Assembly: GCF_018812025.1 (NCBI RefSeq)
Contig: NC_063061.1
Location: forward strand, 31,849,509-31,913,508
Reading direction: 5' to 3'
Length of the DNA stretch: 64,000 bases
From: Megalobrama amblycephala
Lineage: Eukaryota; Chordata; Actinopteri; Cypriniformes; Xenocyprididae
The translations under genes and the position numbers were made by a program. Below the pieces are notes generated by a model. It worked only from the letters and a program-made list of their open reading frames with translations, was not told the origin of the DNA and did no database searches. Positions 46,819-57,400 of this stretch are shown here, in pieces. Every line of letters begins with the position of its first letter. Within the stretch, counting starts at the first letter, position 1.

Positions 46819-47753
46819 TGCAAAATGGCAAATTTTGCAAAATGTACAGTGTTTGGGGTACTCCAGACCAGGACCACGATTAGAAAACAGTGTGCTACCT
46901 AGAGAACTTGCTACAGAGAACAATGTAAAACACAACTTCACACGCTTGTGACGAAAGTTGCTTTCATCAATCATAACGAACTCCCTGGGGTGTCCTATCG
47001 TTAGGCCCTTCCTTCTGGCATACGACTGTATAGAATCTTTACAAATAGCTCGAACCTTTTTGGCCATGCTGCTGAGTGTACGTGAGCTTCCAGCAATGCC
47101 GTCTTCAATCATGTCGATTTGTCTCAACTGAAGGCCTTGAGCAAACCTTTGTTAACAAAAGAGACAAAAATGAACTGTTGGTATTTCTGGTCAACTTCAA
47201 AATTATAAACATAACAGACTATAACATGTTTTTTTTTAAATTAGACTATAGCATGTTTTTTTTATTTAAACATACCGATATATGAACTTCATCCAGGAGA
47301 ATAAATTACACTTTGACTTGGCAAAAAGTGATCCACATCTCACTGATTTGAATCTTCCCTTATGTCCCTTCCGTGCACAAGACCTTTAATCATAATAAAC
47401 ATTCTAGTGAGACCCTGTGTCATATTTGTTAAAATTTTCCTAATACTATAGCAGACATTTAAAATTGTCCATATGTTTGGACAATAACATTATGAATGAT
47501 TAAAAAGATAATTTAATCAAGCAAGCTCTGGTTAAAACGTTAGTTTAAATAATAATAATAATACATACCAAACATAGTTGTCGGCTTTGTTGGGTTTATG
47601 AGTCAGCTTCATTGTATGTTGACATAAATTGCACTTTATTTTTGCTTTAAGCAATTTTTTTTTCTGGAGCCATTTAATCAACTTCAATTTCTTCCTCTTT
47701 GTTTGACGTCCTTCAATCATTGACAGCAGTTTTTTATTTAATGACCGACCCAT
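46108..47753 (-). CDS. Merlin/IS1595-type DDE transposase, four coding exons
   Basis: Coding exons are 47569-47753, 47276-47383, 46942-47146 and 46108-46572; introns are GT-AG and frames join exactly to give 320 aa. An N-terminal basic region is followed by a zinc ribbon (CNLC in exon 1; WSCARKGHKGRFKSVRCGSL across exons 1-2). The catalytic region is of ISXO2/IS1595 type: Asp in EFVMIDESNFRHKR (end of exon 3), Asp in SILSDEWRAY, and H...FVDPRTGSHTQNLERAW carrying the last acidic/Asn position, then KGKIWRL...EWTYWLGNR. This family cuts and pastes DNA between terminal repeats. A likely untranslated 5' exon ends at 48092 (donor GTAAGA), with an acceptor just before the ATG (exon start 47758). 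AATAAA on the minus strand at 46090-46095 can end the transcript. No frame break is seen, so it may be functional. The exon joins are my own prediction. Confidence 0.87.
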
Positions 47754-48045
47754 GTCACCTTAGAAATACATTTAAAAAAAATGTAAAAGTATTTAAAATA
47801 ATAATAATATTAACAAATAAATGTATATTTAGTATGCATGCAACAAATGATTTATACATACTCAACATGCAGAACAAATACATTAATGACTGAAAACTGT
47901 AATTTCCAATTTTAATAAATATTATCATTATTAGCTATATTAAGATATGTTATGCAGTTTTTGTATTATGGGCAAGGTATCAGTAGCTATAAATAACAGT
48001 AACAGTGTTGTACCATATATGCATTTCATGTTAAAAGCTGTAATA

Positions 48046-48085
<40 letters not shown>

Positions 48086-48159
48086 TCTTACATGATGTTT
48101 CTCTGGATTGTTCGTAATTTCCCCCCGTTGCATCTGTAATCGGCGCAGGCTTTTTATCA

Positions 48160-48170
48160 GGAAGTGACGT
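48160..48170. promoter_or_regulatory. ETS/CRE-like core of a shared bidirectional promoter
   Basis: GGAAGTGACGT combines an ETS site with a CRE (TGACGT at 48165-48170), and another ETS-like ACCGGAAC lies at 48176-48183. No TATA box is evident. This sits between the transposase's predicted 5' exon and the CCDC106-like gene. At 48354-48372, ACTACACTACCCACAATCC resembles a ZNF143-type site. Such motifs mark constitutive bidirectional promoters in vertebrates. The regulatory role is inferred. Confidence 0.5.
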
Positions 48171-48469
48171 TCCGGACCGGAACTAAAAATCCCTCGGGAA
48201 AATCTCTCTATAACATTTTAATATCCTACAAGACAAACTTCTCATTAACTTTGAAATTGTTGAGTGATTATATGTAGTTGTATAGAAGCCACCAGTCATT
48301 GTGATTTCAGCTTCGTTTAAAAAAAAAAAATAAAATAAAATAAGAAAAGAAAAACTACACTACCCACAATCCTTAAGCACGTTCCAAAAAAAGAGCGGCC
48401 AGAGGTTATCTAGTGGATACTGGTAGACTTTGCAGGTGTTGAAGGCGGTTGAAGGCCAAAGCAAGTTTG

Positions 48470-48873
48470 ATGATGGCGAGTGTACAGACAGATGACATTT
48501 TAGACTCTTGTCATCAGACCAGAGGGAGACAGAAGAAGAAACAGTCTCGGGATGAACGCACAGAAAAATCCGGTAAATTATGCACGTTTTATCAGCTACC
48601 TTACTGGATATGTTTTTCAAACGAAACTACTGAGAAATTGTTGATCCTGGTTTGAATGTTAGCAACAACTGAGAAAACGAAACGAAACGAAAAATTTAAC
48701 TTAAAATTTTAACAACTTTGAACTATGAAAACTCTCTCTCTCTCTCTCTCAATTTAAATTTTTTCAATTCAATTCGCTTTATTGGCATGACATTTAGATA
48801 CATATTGCCAAAGCATTGCATAAAGCAAAACAAAAACAAATAAACATGCAAACAAGAACATATATAAAATGCA

Positions 48874-48928
<55 letters not shown>

Positions 48929-50348
48929 ATATATGTTTTATACACATATTGATAGTATTATAATATGGATGTGTTCACTCAGTACCTCTTAGTTTGTGGC
49001 ACTTATAAATATGTTGTGCTACTAAAGAGGAAGAAGGTCCTTCACCAAGTAATATTCTCAGTTTGTCAGTTTCATGGAGTGACATGTTCTCTCTCTCTCT
49101 CTCTCTCTCTCGTAACGTCATGTTACATAATGTGTTCAGGATGATTTTCTGCTATAAATAAAGCAAGTGAAACATGCTCTTTATATTAATACTAAGATCC
49201 TTTTATTTTCTAGATAAACCAACTGAAACAGCGCCAACTGTTTCAATAGCTTTGGCTAAAGCCAAGGCAGAGACTGACACCTTGAGGGTGAAATGTCAGT
49301 ATCTGCAGGAGAAAATAGAAGATTTGACAAAAGAACGAGATTTCCTTAGACAACAATTGTCAGAAGGTAGTTGTTGTGAAAGTTTTGTGTTGTTTTAGTG
49401 TTAAAATGTTTTTAATCTGAATTAAGAAGATGTAACAGGAAGTGGTGGTGATGTTGATATAGACTTTTTTGACATTTGAAGTGAAGTTAACATGTGAACT
49501 AGTCACAAATGCTGGCATGCAGTATATGAGTATTAACTGTTCTTTTTTTCTTTTTTTTCTTTTCTTTTTTTTAAAGCCATCAAAGTGGACAACATGCCTG
49601 ACAAAAATAAGGATAAGCCTGTAGACATTGCCAAAAGAATGAAAATCTCTCAAGAGTATTCAGGAAGTGACCCTTCTGGTTCTGACTCTTCTGACTCTTC
49701 TGACTCTGAGTCATCTAGTTCAGACTCTTCAAGGGAGGAGAAGAAGAAAAGAAAGAAGAAGGCAAAGAAAGTAAAGAAAAGAGTAAAAAAACAGAAGAAA
49801 AACAAGCAGATGAGTAAATTCTGTCAAAGGTGTAGGTTGTGCAAACTAAAATCATTTAATAATTGTTTTTATATCAGGAATGTGAAACTTGGTATATTTG
49901 TTGTGTAGTTCACCATTAAATACTCATTGACACATTAACATCTTCTTAATGTGATTACTAGAAAGCTAACAATTGCAGACATTTATTTTTATTTATTTTT
50001 TAATCTTTTTAAAATCTTTTTTTACTGTCTATTTTAGTTACCGAACCATGGCAGGTGGTAAAGCGGTACAAATCAGTGTTGGAGATTTTCAAAAGAGGAA
50101 GCAACATGGCTGAGGCTTTCAGAAAATACGGTGTGGACCGGAACACGATCGTGCAGAGTGCAGCTATTGCTGAACTGGCAATTGCTGCACCAGAAATATA
50201 TGAGGAAATTAATGAAAAACATGGAAAGGGAGAGAAATTATCAAGCATTGTGCAGAAATGTCAAGACGCAATTGTGACAGACGAAAAAATTGCGGACAAA
50301 ATACAAACAATGAAAACCGATGGGAAGTTGCTTCCAATAAAAAAATAG
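48470..50348 (+). CDS. CCDC106-like protein encoded inside the Merlin-type element
   Basis: Coding exons are 48470-48572, 49214-49366, 49577-49813 and 50038-50348; all introns are GT-AG in phase 1, giving about 267 aa. The N-terminal part is basic (RGRQKKKQSRDER). Exon 2 forms a coiled coil (ALAKAKAETDTLRVKCQYLQ, then EKIEDLTKERDFLRQQLSE). Exon 3 has a Ser/Asp run (SDSSDSSDSESSSSDSS) and then a Lys-rich run (KKKRKKKAKKVKKRVKKQKK), a likely nuclear signal. Exon 4 is a conserved domain: VVKRYKSVLEIFKRG, GVDRNTIVQSAAIAELAIAA-PEIY, ending DGKLLPIKK. That order and the VDRNT...IAEL.IAAPE core match my knowledge of the CCDC106 family (about 280 aa in human). AATAAA follows at 50605-50610. A role in transposition or in regulating its own element is inference. 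Gene capture from the host is the alternative. Confidence 0.75.
48766..48925 (+). repeat. LINE-type 3' tail and AT microsatellite in intron 1
   Basis: TTCAATTCAATTCGCTTTAT followed by TGGCATGACA is a common fish LINE/SINE 3' tail. It ends in about 40 bases of alternating AT (48878-48917). CT repeats lie at about 48731-48750 and 49088-49112. All are in intron 1 of the CCDC106-like gene. Confidence 0.6.
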
Positions 50349-50669
50349 TTCATTTCCATGTAAAAAAAACAAACAAAAAAAAAGTCAAAGAAGGACTTTA
50401 AAATACTAAGATAAAAAAATCCAAATACATTCTTCCCCATGTTTGATTTCAGGAATGTATTTTTCCTTTGTTTAAGCCTGAATTGATAGTGCTGCACATG
50501 GTATGTTTCTGTGTAGAAACAAGTTTTTGTTCTTAAAAAATGTATTTTTATTTTCATTTTTTTTGTGCTGGCAAAGATTGCCTATGTTTACAAGTTATGT
50601 TAGTAATAAAGGTTCTGAAAAAGTAAGCGATGAAAGGCTTTCACTCATTTAAGGTTCCGTGAAATCAAT

Positions 50670-52025
50670 AAGGTTCACAAATTCATTAATAAATGCTTTG
50701 TTAATGGTAAGTCATGTTAATAAAGGATCTACAAATGTTAGTAACTCATCAGTTAATGTTGAACTAGTGTACACTTTACAATAAGGTTCACAAATTCATT
50801 AATAAATGCTTTGTTAATGGTAAGTCATGTTAATAAAGGGTCTACAAATGTTAGTAACACATTAGTTAATGATGAACTAGTGTACACTTTACAATAAGGT
50901 TCACAAATTCCATTAATAAATGCTTTGTTAATGGTAAGTCATGTTAATAAAGGGTCTACAAATGTTAGTAACTCATCAGTTAATGATGAAATAGTGTACA
51001 CTTTACAATAAGGTTCACAAATTCATTAATAAATGCTTTGTTAATGGTAAGTCATATTAATAAAGGGTCTACAAATGTTAGTAACTCATCAGTTAATGAT
51101 GAAATAGTGTACACTTTACAATAAGGTTCACAAATTCATTAATAAATGCTTTGTTAAGGTTAAGTAATGATAGTAAAGTGCATATAAACATGAACAACAT
51201 ATCTGTTAATGTTCAGGTAAGATGGTGAGTTAGAAATGTTCACCCTTAGTTTGTCAACTGCTACATTAATTAATGTAGCTAAATATGTACACTAAGTTAA
51301 CCTTAAAACATTAAGGCTATTTACAGAGATTGTTCGTGATTAGTTCAAGTTAACTAATGCATTAACTAATGTTAACTAATTGCGCTGTTAACATGAATAG
51401 GTGCATTAATATATGCGTGAGTTAACGTTAACAAAGTTGAACTAATGTTTAATGCATTAACTAACGTTAACTACTTGCGCTATTAACGTAAATAGAAGCA
51501 TTGATATATGTGCGTGAATTAACGTAAATAAATAATAACTAATGCTGAACAGAGTTGGTGTTCATGGTTAGTTCATGTTAACTAATGCATTAACTAATGT
51601 TAACTAATTGCTTTGTTAACGTGAATTAATGCATTAATATGTGCATGAATTAACGTTAACAAACATTAACTAATGCTGAACAGAGGTGTTGTTCATGGTT
51701 AGTTCATGTTAACTAATGCATTAACTAATGTTAACTAATTGCATTGTTAACGTGAATTAATGCATTAATATGGGCGTGAATTAACGTTAACAAACATTAA
51801 CTAATGCTGAACAGAGGTGTTGTTCATGGTTCGTTCATGTTAACTAATGCATTAACTAATGTTAACTAATTGCATTGTTAACGTGAATTAATGCATTAAT
51901 ATGGGTGTGAGTTAACGTTAACAAACATTAACTAATGCTGAACAGAGTTGTTGTTCATGGTTAGTTAACGTTAACTAATGCATTAACTAATGTTAACTAA
52001 TACAACCTTATTGTAAAGTGTTACC
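50670..52025 (-). repeat. Right terminal inverted repeat (tandem units)
   Basis: Mirror of the left arm. About five 113-bp units (50670-51180) carry ACACTTTACAATAAGGTT followed by CACAAATTCATTAATAAATG. About five 131-bp units follow (to 52025), spaced 131 bp (TTCATGG at 51561, 51692, 51823 and 51954). The arms differ by small indels and substitutions, so they are not freshly copied. Confidence 0.85.
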
Positions 52026-52033
52026 AGTTATGG

Positions 52034-53720
52034 TAAGATTAAGACAGCTTGGTTGGATATGTCGGCGCAGACACACCCAGTTTAAATTGGTGTGTTCTCA
52101 CCATTTCACTTCCCAATTCTCTCAACTCTTCCAACCAGACATTCCTAGTCCAAAATAAAAACAAGGATAAATAAAACAATTATAAAAAAAAAAAATATTG
52201 AAAAGATAAAAAAGATGATACTTAGTTAAGATAAAATGCAATTAGTCGGACATATAGTGTTAAAGTGCACTGCTAAACAGATGTGTTTTGAGTCTGGCTT
52301 GACTACTGTTGAAGCAAATCTAAACTCTTCTGGAAACTGGTTCCAGCTGTGGCTGGCATAATAGCTAAAGGCAGACTCTCTTTGCTTTGAGTATTGGTAT
52401 TTGTTATATCTAACTGACTTGATCCTGATGATCTGAGTGATCTGATCTGGTTTATATTCCTAGGCCATTGAGTGATTTATAAACAGTACCTTGTGGTAGA
52501 TTTCCCCTATGCACCTGACTTAAGTTTACCTGTTTACCTACTGGCGACACTCAATAATCCCATTACCTGGGGCGTCTACTAATCGACACCCAATAATATA
52601 CCTGATCCTCCGGGGCGTCTCCTAATCGACACCCAATAATATATCAGTCAACGTCTTGACCCTTTTAAACCTAGTGCTCCCTAACTTGCTGCGCAGCAAT
52701 AACCCAATAGACTCCAGACAATGCCTTAGAATAAGCTTTATTCACGGCCGTAGGACATCGTATCAATCAAAGAGAATCCCACCAGCAAGAACACAACAGT
52801 TTATATAGGATCGGAACATGGTAAAGCATTCTACAATATGACTGGTTCTTCATTATGTCAAACCCTCATGTTACTAGGTAAAGCAAGATCTGCCCAAATC
52901 ATGTGTTTATTAGTTCGTTATTACTCAATATCATGGGGCTATTATATTTAGATAGTTGTCTAGCTGTCCCTAAGTGTCACTTTTCTTATTTTTAGACATG
53001 ATTCAGACACACACTGACTTAGTCCCATGCAAGGTCTGAAGACATTTAGGTTTCAAAAGCATATAAATGTTATTCCTGCCAGGAAAAAGAAATGTTAGTT
53101 ATGATTAATTAAAAAATTCCATCATAACCTTAAGTAACAGTGCTTAAAATCAATTCTAAATGTAACTGGAAGCCAGTGCAAGGACCTGAGGAGTGGTACG
53201 ATATATTCATAATTTTTGGTTCTGCTCAGTACTTTAACATTCTCATATTTACACATACGATTAAGAGCACTGCATCAGAATGTTACATTGAAATGTTACA
53301 AATTCTAGATACATGTACAATTGTAGCTAGTGTGTATGTGGAATTATTATATATTTATTCAGTTTATATGTGCGTTTCAGTTATTCCCCATACGTTGTGG
53401 GGATAAAATGTCCCCAAAAGGTTAGAAATGTTTGATTTTGTTATGACACCTTAGTCCCCATGAGAAAAACATCTTATAAATCATACTAAGTTAAGTTTTG
53501 TTTTAATACAATAAAAGACATCTGAGAGGGTTGTGTTTAGGGTTAGGGGATAAAATATATAGTTTGTACAATATAAAAAATCATGTCTATAGAAAAGTCC
53601 CCATAAAACACAGAAACCCAACTTGTGTGAGTTTTTGTGTGTTAAAAATATAAAGTATTTAGTATAAAGTATTAAGTATAAAGTATTTAATTTATTTATG
53701 TGCAACATCTCTGCTTTTGC
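52034..53720. other. Gene-free; repeat halves around a possible LTR-like insertion
   Basis: About 52250-52487 (GATGTGTTTTGAGTCTGGCT...) and from 53132 (AAAATCAATTCTAAATGTAA...) look like two halves of one fish repeat. The roughly 630 bp between them (52493-53126) are flanked by ACCTT on both sides but lack clear TG...CA ends. A solo LTR is possible but unproven. 53720 back to 53400 holds no gene. Confidence 0.4.
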
Positions 53721-54433
53721 TTACAAGCTTTTCAAACTCAGAGACACTGAGGAGTTGCGACGATAAACCCAAAATCCAGCATAGAGAGACTCAGTAAATG
53801 GGGAGGTGAATGTGTGTAAGTGTGTGAGTGTGTGTGTGTCGGAGACGCTGTAGAAGGACAGAGTACCGGCTGACATATCCACATACACTCCAACTCTTTT
53901 AATGCAGCCTGATGGGACACGTATGTCAGTTGACTTTTTATCGTGCCAGACAGTGAATCTGTTATCAGAGCAGTTCAGACTCCAGGAGTACTCATTGAGT
54001 CCAAACTGACAGTCACTCCAGCCTTTCCTGTTGATTCCTTTATATGTCACTGATACATCAACCTCTCCTCTCCATTCAGCCTCCCAGTAACAGCGTCCAG
54101 ACAGACCCTCTCTACACAGAACCTGAGGACACTCATCAAATCTCTCTGGATGGTCAGGATATGACTGATACTCTTCCAAACATATCACCTTTTTGTTCTC
54201 ATCAAAAAGAACAAGTTCATTGTTTACTGTGTTTGGATCCAGTGTGAGATTACAGGCATCTGAACACAAAAAAGAGAGAAACATTATAACACAACAACAA
54301 CAGTCACTAAAGGTGCAAGTGTGTGTAATTGTAGACATACATTTGGGTAGTCCTGCTGTAATCCTGAATTCTCCTCCATGATCCACACTGTAAAACACAA
54401 AGTGTCACGTTTTGCATGTATGATGCTATCAGT

Positions 54434-54471
<38 letters not shown>

Positions 54472-57400
54472 TTGAGTTTTTCTAGTCGGTATTTTGGATG
54501 GTTGAGTTTATCAGTGAGCAGCTTGACTCCTGAATCCCCTGGGTAATTGTAGCTCAGATCCAGCTCTCTCAGGTGTGAGGGGTTTGAACTCAGAGCTGAA
54601 GACAGATAACCACAGCCTTCTTCTGTCACCATACAGCCAGACAATCTACAAACACACACAGCAATAAGGACTTACATGACATTAGTTTGTTAATCACTTA
54701 TCACTATGTTTTACTGAAATCAAACAGAATAAAAACAGTTCAACTGTTTCCAAACTCAATTTGAATATAAGGGCAAGGAAATAGTGTTTGATATAATTAC
54801 TCCACTATTTCTCTGGTTTCAGTTTTAAGACTGTCCTCTGAATGTGCATCACTCATTCTATCTGTTTCAAATATGGGCTGCAGTCAGATTGCTGTTATCA
54901 CTGCAACATGCCCAAACTATTTGTGTGTATGCATGTTTTGTTAATAAGCCTAATTGTTCTGCATAATTACAGCCTCTACTGCACTCTGCAACACTCTGGG
55001 GTTGCTGGATTTTCCTCACATAGCAGAAAAATCTAGTTAAATACGCTTTCATTTTTGTCAAGCAGATAAATGTAATACATCAATTGAAACTACAGAATGT
55101 CTACTTTTATTTGAGTGTACTCACAGTAAGAACAAAATGTGCTTTTTGCAAAATAAAGATGCATGATCTACCGCCTCTATCTCAATAAAAGTTCATTCTG
55201 ATATTTGTTAAAAAATGAACTGTAACTTAGTGAATACTTATCACACAAACATGAGACATGACTAAAGAAATGTTACAATGCCAGGTTTTAAATAATGTAA
55301 GGTAAATATTCTGTTTATATAATCTGTTTGAAAAGAGAGATGTCAATTGTTTCTGAATAATATGAAAGGTTAGGCAAGATTTCTTTGGACTGTTTTTGAC
55401 AGATTATGAGGTGTTTACTGTAAAATAGCCTAGTTTCACATCAATTAAGCTTTTGTTAACATGATGAAAATTCACCTTTGCATCACAGAAATAAATTATA
55501 TTTGAAGTATATTAAAATTGAAAACCATTATTTTAAATTGTAATAATATCTCACAATTGTGTTTTCTGTATTTTCAATCAAATAAATGCAGGGTTGATAA
55601 GCATAAGACTTCTTCCAAAAACATTAAAAATAGTAATGTGTCCAATCTTTTGACTGGTACTGTTTATACTTTAAAATATAAAATGCCTATACAACATTTT
55701 CTTCACGTGATGTGCAATGATATGTACATGCATGAGATCACAAAAATCATGTTTTTATTTAAGAGTGGAGATTATATTAATGTTAATACAATAGTTGATA
55801 TGAGCATGCTCACAGATTATATTTTCTTTTAACTCACAGATTTGAGAATCATCGTGACCAGATATTGGCCTAGATTGGACATTCTGCATGAATATGATGG
55901 TGAGATCACTGACTGGAAGCAGGAACATGATTTTGTGCTTTCTGTCAGCAAATGGCAGCTGCTTTCAGGGAGAGCAAGTGAAAGGAGGATTTTAATGGAG
56001 AGATATGGAGTGCAGTTTTGGGAGATTTGGATCGCATAATTAATAAAAGAAACAAACAAAAACATGACGAAGAATGAATGCACAGCACAAGGGGCAATTA
56101 GGATGATATTTGATGAGACTTGGGAGGAGGATGAGTGAGACTCTTTCGCATGTGTTCTATGCATTTTTATAACGTATCCGTGCGTGTAAATGTATGAGCA
56201 TATGTATATGTGCATATGTTTATGTGTGCGTGTATAAAAAAAGGTCACCTAAATGAAAACTGTGCAACCCAGTGTCACAAAAATACTGGAAGATATGTAA
56301 TATAGTTGGAGTTTCAAGTTTAAATAAAAATCAGAAAATGTATTCCTGTTTTTTTTTTTTTTGTTTGTTTTTTTGTCTATTTAAATTCTATTTACAACCT
56401 TGCTATACATATAAATTGTCAAGAATTGTAATTTATTGAAAGCCAATTGTTTTCTGAAAAAAATCCCAAAATATTTTAGCTGAAGGTTCTAAAGGGTTAA
56501 TGTATTCCTCATTCATCAGCTATTTGGCACCTTTTAATATTACTTTAACAAGCTATGGAAGTTAATGTGTTCAATATTCCCACCTTTTTTTTTTCTTTTT
56601 CTTTTGATAATAAGGCATTATTTAATAACCTTAATACAAAAGTTGCAATTCTGCTATGATGGATCTCTGAGGGCTAATCTCTAATTATCTTCTGATTGGC
56701 ATTACTATTCAAATTCACTGTTATGTCTTCATCACACACAATACCCTCCAGCTGTTCAAGTCCTCATTTTGTGTTTAGAGACGTTATGGTGAAATTTTTG
56801 CACCTCATTCATGTACTGTGTCATCCCAGAGTAAAAATAATTTTATAATTTATAATTTAATAATAATTTATTAAAAACCAAGACCAAAAGTTTTCAGTGA
56901 AAGACTACAGAAAATAAAGCAACTATCTACTGATGTGACGTTACAAGCTCTCAAGAAATCAAGAGCAAGTTACATATTTAATTTGATCAGATTAAATATT
57001 TATCTGCGTCCTTAATTACCCAAGTGTGTTCAGATGACAATGCAAAATCTTCAGTCCAAAAGAGAGCAGCTTCACTCCTGAATCCATCAAGGCATTGTTA
57101 CTCAGGTCCAGCTCTCTCAGATGAGAGTTTAATAATTGTAGAACTGAAGACAAACTTTCACAGCACTGAGCAGTGAGATTACAGATGGCCAGTCTAGACA
57201 AAAACAAAGGAGGAACTAATCAACACCAATGTCAGAAAGATGAGATAATAGATATGTTTACCTGAACAATGTAATAAAAATGAAAAAAAAAAAAAAGTTT
57301 GCGTTATTCGCACACAGATGACAAAAATGTTTTCAAAATGATCCCTATTCACACAGATCTTTGAAAACAATTAAAAACACTGTATATTCTACAGCAGGGC

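Larger units (their letters stand above)
44532..52025. mobile_element. Large autonomous Merlin-type DNA transposon with accessory gene
   Basis: The 7,494-bp unit begins GGTAACACTTTACAATAAGG and ends with the exact complement. It is flanked by a perfect 8-bp target duplication AGTTATGG (44524-44531 and 52026-52033); Merlin elements are known for 8-9-bp duplications. Each end has about 1.3 kb of inverted repeat made of tandem units. Between them lie two head-to-head spliced genes without visible stops: an IS1595/Merlin-type transposase (46108-47753, minus) and a CCDC106-like gene (48470-50348, plus). Merlin elements are normally small with short TIRs and one gene. The size, the long repeat-built TIRs and the second gene are unusual. 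Confidence 0.87.

Noticed and set aside
46760..46951. Plus-strand frame opposite the transposase
   Set aside because: A shadow of the transposase's exon 3/intron region.
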